Positions 63,349-64,000 of a stretch of DNA of 64,000 nt are shown here, one piece after another. Each line of letters starts with the position of its first letter. Positions within the stretch are counted from its first letter, which is position 1. Made by a program: the position numbers and the translations under genes. The notes beneath the pieces were generated by a model, which made no database searches, was not told where the DNA came from, and was given only the letters and a program-made list of their open reading frames with translations. The stretch lies in the NCBI RefSeq assembly GCF_016758255.1, contig NZ_QYAD01000004.1, forward strand, positions 62,001-126,000. The letters run 5' to 3'. This DNA comes from Leucobacter chromiireducens subsp. chromiireducens. GTDB taxonomy: Bacteria > Actinomycetota > Actinomycetes > Actinomycetales > Microbacteriaceae.

Positions 63349-64000
63349 GCGCTTCCCTCCTCGCCCGGCTCCGTCGTGGATGCCGTCTCCAGCTTAGCGT
63401 CAGCCACATCACTCGAAGCAGAATCCGCTGGCACCTCCCCGAGGTGCGCTCGCACCTGTTCGGCGAGCCTGGGCCCGAGCCCGGGCGCCGCAGAGAGCTC
63501 CTCAAGACTTGCAGCCCGCAGACGCGCTACGGAGCCGAAGTATTTGAGCAGGCCCTGCACTCGCTTCGGTCCAAGGCCCGGGATCTCCGAAAGTTGGCTC
63601 GCAATCGCCGTGCTGCGTCGCTGCCGCTGGAAGGTGATCGCGAAGCGGTGCGCCTCGTCGCGCACGCGCTGCACGAGGAACAGCGCCTCACTCGTGCGCG
63701 GCAAAATGACAGGGAACGGATCATCGGGCAGCCAGAGCTCTTCGAGTCGCTTGGCGACGCCACACAGCGCGATGTCCGTGATTCCCGCCTCCCGCAACGC
63801 GCGGGCGGCTGCCTTCACCTGCGGCTCCCCACCGTCAACGATGAGGAGCTGTGGGCGATCGCGATAGATCCCGCTCGGCTGCTCGCCAGCTTCGCGGGCG
63901 GCGTTCAACTGTGCAGCGCGGCGTGAGATCACCTGGTAAATCGAGTCGGTATCGTCGGTGGTCTCTTCGATCCGGTACTTGCGATATGCCCCCTTCGCGG
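63345..64000 (-). CDS. uvrC: Excinuclease ABC subunit C, C-terminal part (start outside window)
   Basis: The last 218 codons of UvrC, the nuclease of nucleotide excision repair. The RNase H-like half is visible with [21 protein letters not shown] and [17 protein letters not shown], followed by two helix-hairpin-helix motifs ([18 protein letters not shown] and [16 protein letters not shown]). The gene runs off the right edge; it is the upstream partner of rapZ and whiA. Confidence 0.95.
   Translation of the reverse strand, partial: AKGAYRKYRIEETTDDTDSIYQVISRRAAQLNAAREAGEQPSGIYRDRPQLLIVDGGEPQVKAAARALREAGITDIALCGVAKRLEELWLPDDPFPVILPRTSEALFLVQRVRDEAHRFAITFQRQRRSTAIASQLSEIPGLGPKRVQGLLKYFGSVARLRAASLEELSAAPGLGPRLAEQVRAHLGEVPADSASSDVADAKLETASTTEPGEEGSA

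Overview
The window is high-GC DNA, densely coded on both strands. Its conserved small-protein families (DUF3000, DUF3071/SepH, DUF3093, DUF3099, DUF3159, DUF3710, DUF4193, RbpA, WhiA) and the presence of ParC/ParE besides an HrdB-type sigma factor point to a chromosomal segment of an actinobacterium of the family Microbacteriaceae. A Leucobacter-like organism is my best guess, but the genus is inferred from gene content only. No tRNA, rRNA, CRISPR array, prophage or insertion sequence was recognised.

Layout. 1-2.5 kb: the 3' part of a 2-oxoacid dehydrogenase E2 gene is off the left edge, and lpdA lies upstream of it. 2.7-5.6 kb: a PAC2 protein, the principal sigma factor and a DUF7455 protein. 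5.8-11.5 kb: parE and parC flank an EamA transporter preceded by a clear ykkC-family (guanidine-I type) riboswitch. 11.5-17.5 kb: a phosphodiesterase, sepH, DUF4193, DUF3093, then dut-DUF3710-DUF3159. 17.5-24.6 kb: acnA, dxs and a DUF222/HNH nuclease. 24.8-30.1 kb: fadB-fadA (beta-oxidation), rnd and DUF3000. 30.1-33.9 kb: a hydrolase, zapE coupled to a MazF-like protein, a VOC protein and an Rv0909-like protein. 34.0-38.7 kb: a VIT-type metal transporter behind two iron boxes, a PAP2-TrmH-hydrolase operon and an exonuclease. 38.8-44 kb: rpmE2, a lone ABC ATPase, serB, a PEP-mutase-like protein, a FabG-like reductase and DUF3099-hypothetical-SURF1. 44-51 kb: an ABC-F protein, the suf operon and ctaA. 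51-57.8 kb: a hypothetical anchored protein, ctaB and tkt-tal-pgi. 57.9-64 kb: rbpA, secG, tpiA, pgk, sodA, whiA, rapZ and the start-less end of uvrC.

How the genes work together. Central carbon metabolism (E2/E3, aconitase, transketolase, transaldolase, Pgi, Pgk, TpiA), fatty-acid oxidation, Fe-S assembly and haem A synthesis with SURF1 describe an aerobic respiring cell. The tkt-tal-pgi block stops before zwf-opcA-pgl, and gap is missing beside pgk, where sodA sits instead.

Regulation is unusually legible. At least ten genes start 6-7 bases after a TANNNT -10 box, so they are probably leaderless. One pair (parC and the phosphodiesterase) has interlocked divergent leaderless promoters. Distinct operators are visible at acnA, fadA and the VIT gene. 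The riboswitch at 8.07-8.2 kb, with a visible hairpin covering the ribosome binding site, is the most interesting single element.
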